From contig WGBL01000058.1 in NCBI GenBank assembly GCA_015494375.1, positions 1-5,133 of the forward strand: a stretch of 5,133 nucleotides of DNA. Reading direction: 5' to 3'. Made by a program: the position numbers and the translations under genes. The DNA comes from Hyphomicrobiales bacterium (GTDB lineage: Bacteria; Pseudomonadota; Alphaproteobacteria; Rhizobiales; S144-23). The notes below the pieces were generated by a model. That model saw nothing but the letters and a program-made list of their open reading frames with translations. It made no database searches and was not told the DNA's origin. Below are positions 4,186 to 5,133 of the stretch, in pieces. The first letter of the stretch is position 1, and each line of letters begins with the position of its first letter.

Positions 4186-4602
4186 ATGGGCAAGCCCAAA
4201 CGCGAGCGGCGGCTGGCCGACAACGAGGCCATGGCGGTGGCGCGCAATCTGCGCGTCAGCCCGCAAAAGCTCAACCTCGTGGCGGCCACCATCCGCGGCA
4301 AGCCGGTGGAGAAGGCGCTCGCCGAGCTCACCTTCAGCCGCAAGCGGATCGCCCGCGACGTCAAGAAGACGCTCGAATCGGCGGTCGCCAATGCCGAGAA
4401 CAACCATGACCTCGATGTCGATGCCCTCGTCGTCGCCGAGGCCTATGTGGGCAAGAATCTGGTGCTCAAGCGGATAAGGCCGCGCGCGCGTGGCCGCGCG
4501 GCGCGCATCTTCAAGCCCTTCTCGCAGTTGACCATCGTCGTGCGCGAAAAGAACGCGGAGGTCATTTCAGAGGGCGCCGGCCAGTCGCAAGGAGCAAGCT
4601 GA
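4186..4602 (+). CDS. rplV: Large-subunit ribosomal protein L22
   Basis: This encodes 138 residues, somewhat longer than the 110 of E. coli because of an N-terminal extension typical of alphaproteobacteria (MGKPKRERRLADNEA) and a short polar C-terminal tail (about residues 125-138). L22 contacts many 23S rRNA domains, and its beta-hairpin lines the exit tunnel opposite L4. The fold is marked by RNLRVSPQKLNLVAATIRGK (residues 20-39), then KKTLESAVANAENNHDLDVD (60-79). The hairpin KRIRPRARGRAARIFKP (95-111) is where macrolide-resistance changes are known in other species. The closing strand is SQLTIVVREK. The start is supported by GAGGA. The stop overlaps the rpsC start as TGATG, indicating translational coupling. 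Confidence 0.98.
   Translation: MGKPKRERRLADNEAMAVARNLRVSPQKLNLVAATIRGKPVEKALAELTFSRKRIARDVKKTLESAVANAENNHDLDVDALVVAEAYVGKNLVLKRIRPRARGRAARIFKPFSQLTIVVREKNAEVISEGAGQSQGAS
4589..4594 (+). promoter_or_regulatory. Ribosome-binding site for rpsC inside rplV
   Basis: AAGGAG lies 7 nt before the rpsC ATG at 4602. It is the strongest Shine-Dalgarno in the window and is embedded in the last codons of rplV. Confidence 0.88.
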
Positions 4603-5133
4603 TGGGACAGAAGGTCAACCCCGTGGGGCTCCGCCTCGGCATCAACCGGACATGGGATTCGCGCTGGTTCGCTGAAAAGGGCGAGTACGGCAAGCTTTTG
4701 CGCGAAGACATGCGCATCCGCGAGCACATCATGAAGTCGCGCCGCGCAGCGGGCATCGCCAAGGTGGTGATCGAGCGGCCGCACAAGAAGTGCCGGGTGA
4801 CGGTGCACACCGCCCGCCCCGGCATTCTCATCGGCAAAAAGGGCGCCGATATCGAAAAGTTGCGCAGCCAGCTTGCCAAATACACAGACAGCGAGGTGCA
4901 CCTCAATATCGTCGAGATCAGAAAACCCGATGTCGATGCAACCCTGGTCGCCGAAGGCATCGCCCAACAGCTCGAGCGCCGGGTGGCCTTTCGCCGGGCC
5001 ATGAAGCGCGCGGTGCAGTCGGCCATGCGCGCGGGCGCACTCGGGGTTCGGATCAATTGCGCCGGCCGGCTCGGCGGCGCCGAGATCGCGCGCACCGAAT
5101 GGTATCGCGAGGGCCGCGTGCCACTCCATACCC
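4602..5133 (+). CDS. rpsC: Small-subunit ribosomal protein S3 (partial, 5' part)
   Basis: The first 177 codons are visible; the gene runs past the window edge. S3 sits at the mRNA entry tunnel of the 30S head and contributes to mRNA unwinding. The N-terminus MGQKVNPVGLRLGINRTWDS is canonical. A type II KH domain follows, with the GKKG loop at residues 78-81 inside RPGILIGKKGADIEKLRSQL. The C-terminal domain begins with QQLERRVAFRRAMKRAVQSA (122-141). Arg131, Arg132 and Lys135 coincide with the E. coli residues reported as needed for helicase activity. The last visible block, GRLGGAEIARTEWYREGRVP (155-174), is near-invariant. The start shares one base with the rplV stop and has AAGGAG 7 nt upstream. 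No defect is visible. Confidence 0.98.
   Translation, partial: MGQKVNPVGLRLGINRTWDSRWFAEKGEYGKLLREDMRIREHIMKSRRAAGIAKVVIERPHKKCRVTVHTARPGILIGKKGADIEKLRSQLAKYTDSEVHLNIVEIRKPDVDATLVAEGIAQQLERRVAFRRAMKRAVQSAMRAGALGVRINCAGRLGGAEIARTEWYREGRVPLHT

Overview
This window is the start of a ribosomal-protein S10 operon from an alphaproteobacterium. All nine genes lie on the + strand: the 3' end of tuf (EF-Tu), rpsJ (S10), rplC (L3), rplD (L4), rplW (L23), rplB (L2), rpsS (S19), rplV (L22) and the 5' two thirds of rpsC (S3). Every product is recognisable by eye, and the complete genes are intact, with family-typical starts and lengths. The high G+C content and the protein signatures (L2 beginning MALKSYKPTTPSRRGL, L22 beginning MGKPKRERRLADNEA, S10 with RIRLKAFDHRVLD) suggest Alphaproteobacteria, probably Hyphomicrobiales/Rhizobiales. 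The order-level call is an inference from memory of family sequences, not from a search.

Layout. Positions 1-261 are the end of tuf, followed by a strong hairpin with a broken T-run (277-307) that probably marks the end of the str/tuf unit or attenuates read-through into rpsJ. rpsJ (347-655) runs directly into a tandem array of nine 7-bp units (655-717), then an untranslated stretch up to rplC (811-1605). rplC and rplD overlap by 4 nt (ATGA). A repeat-bearing spacer of 197 nt separates rplD (1602-2270) from rplW (2468-2761), and another of 231 nt separates rplW from rplB (2993-3829). From rplB onward the operon is compact again: 46 nt to rpsS (3876-4154), 31 nt to rplV (4186-4602), and a 1-nt TGATG overlap into rpsC (4602 to past the window end).

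The genes are ordinary, but three spacers are not. Each holds a different short tandem repeat: 7-bp units after rpsJ, 27/28-bp units before rplW, and degenerate 35-bp units before rplB. The 27-bp array is the most striking. Its units are diverged copies of the rplW translation-start region, so three decoy ATGs sit upstream of the real one, in phase with each other but out of frame with rplW, and create a possible 34-codon upstream reading frame that ends inside rplW. A 12-nt element, GCGGAGCCGAAG, recurs 11-12 nt before both the rplW and rplB start codons.

I found no new enzyme, mobile element, CRISPR array or defence system. The interest lies in repeat-expanded spacers inside a normally compact, highly expressed operon, and in what they do to translation initiation, coupling or mRNA processing. 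Together the genes supply the translation factor EF-Tu and early-assembling parts of both ribosomal subunits: the peptidyl-transferase neighbourhood (L2, L3, L4), the exit tunnel and its rim (L4, L22, L23), and the small-subunit head (S3, S10, S19).
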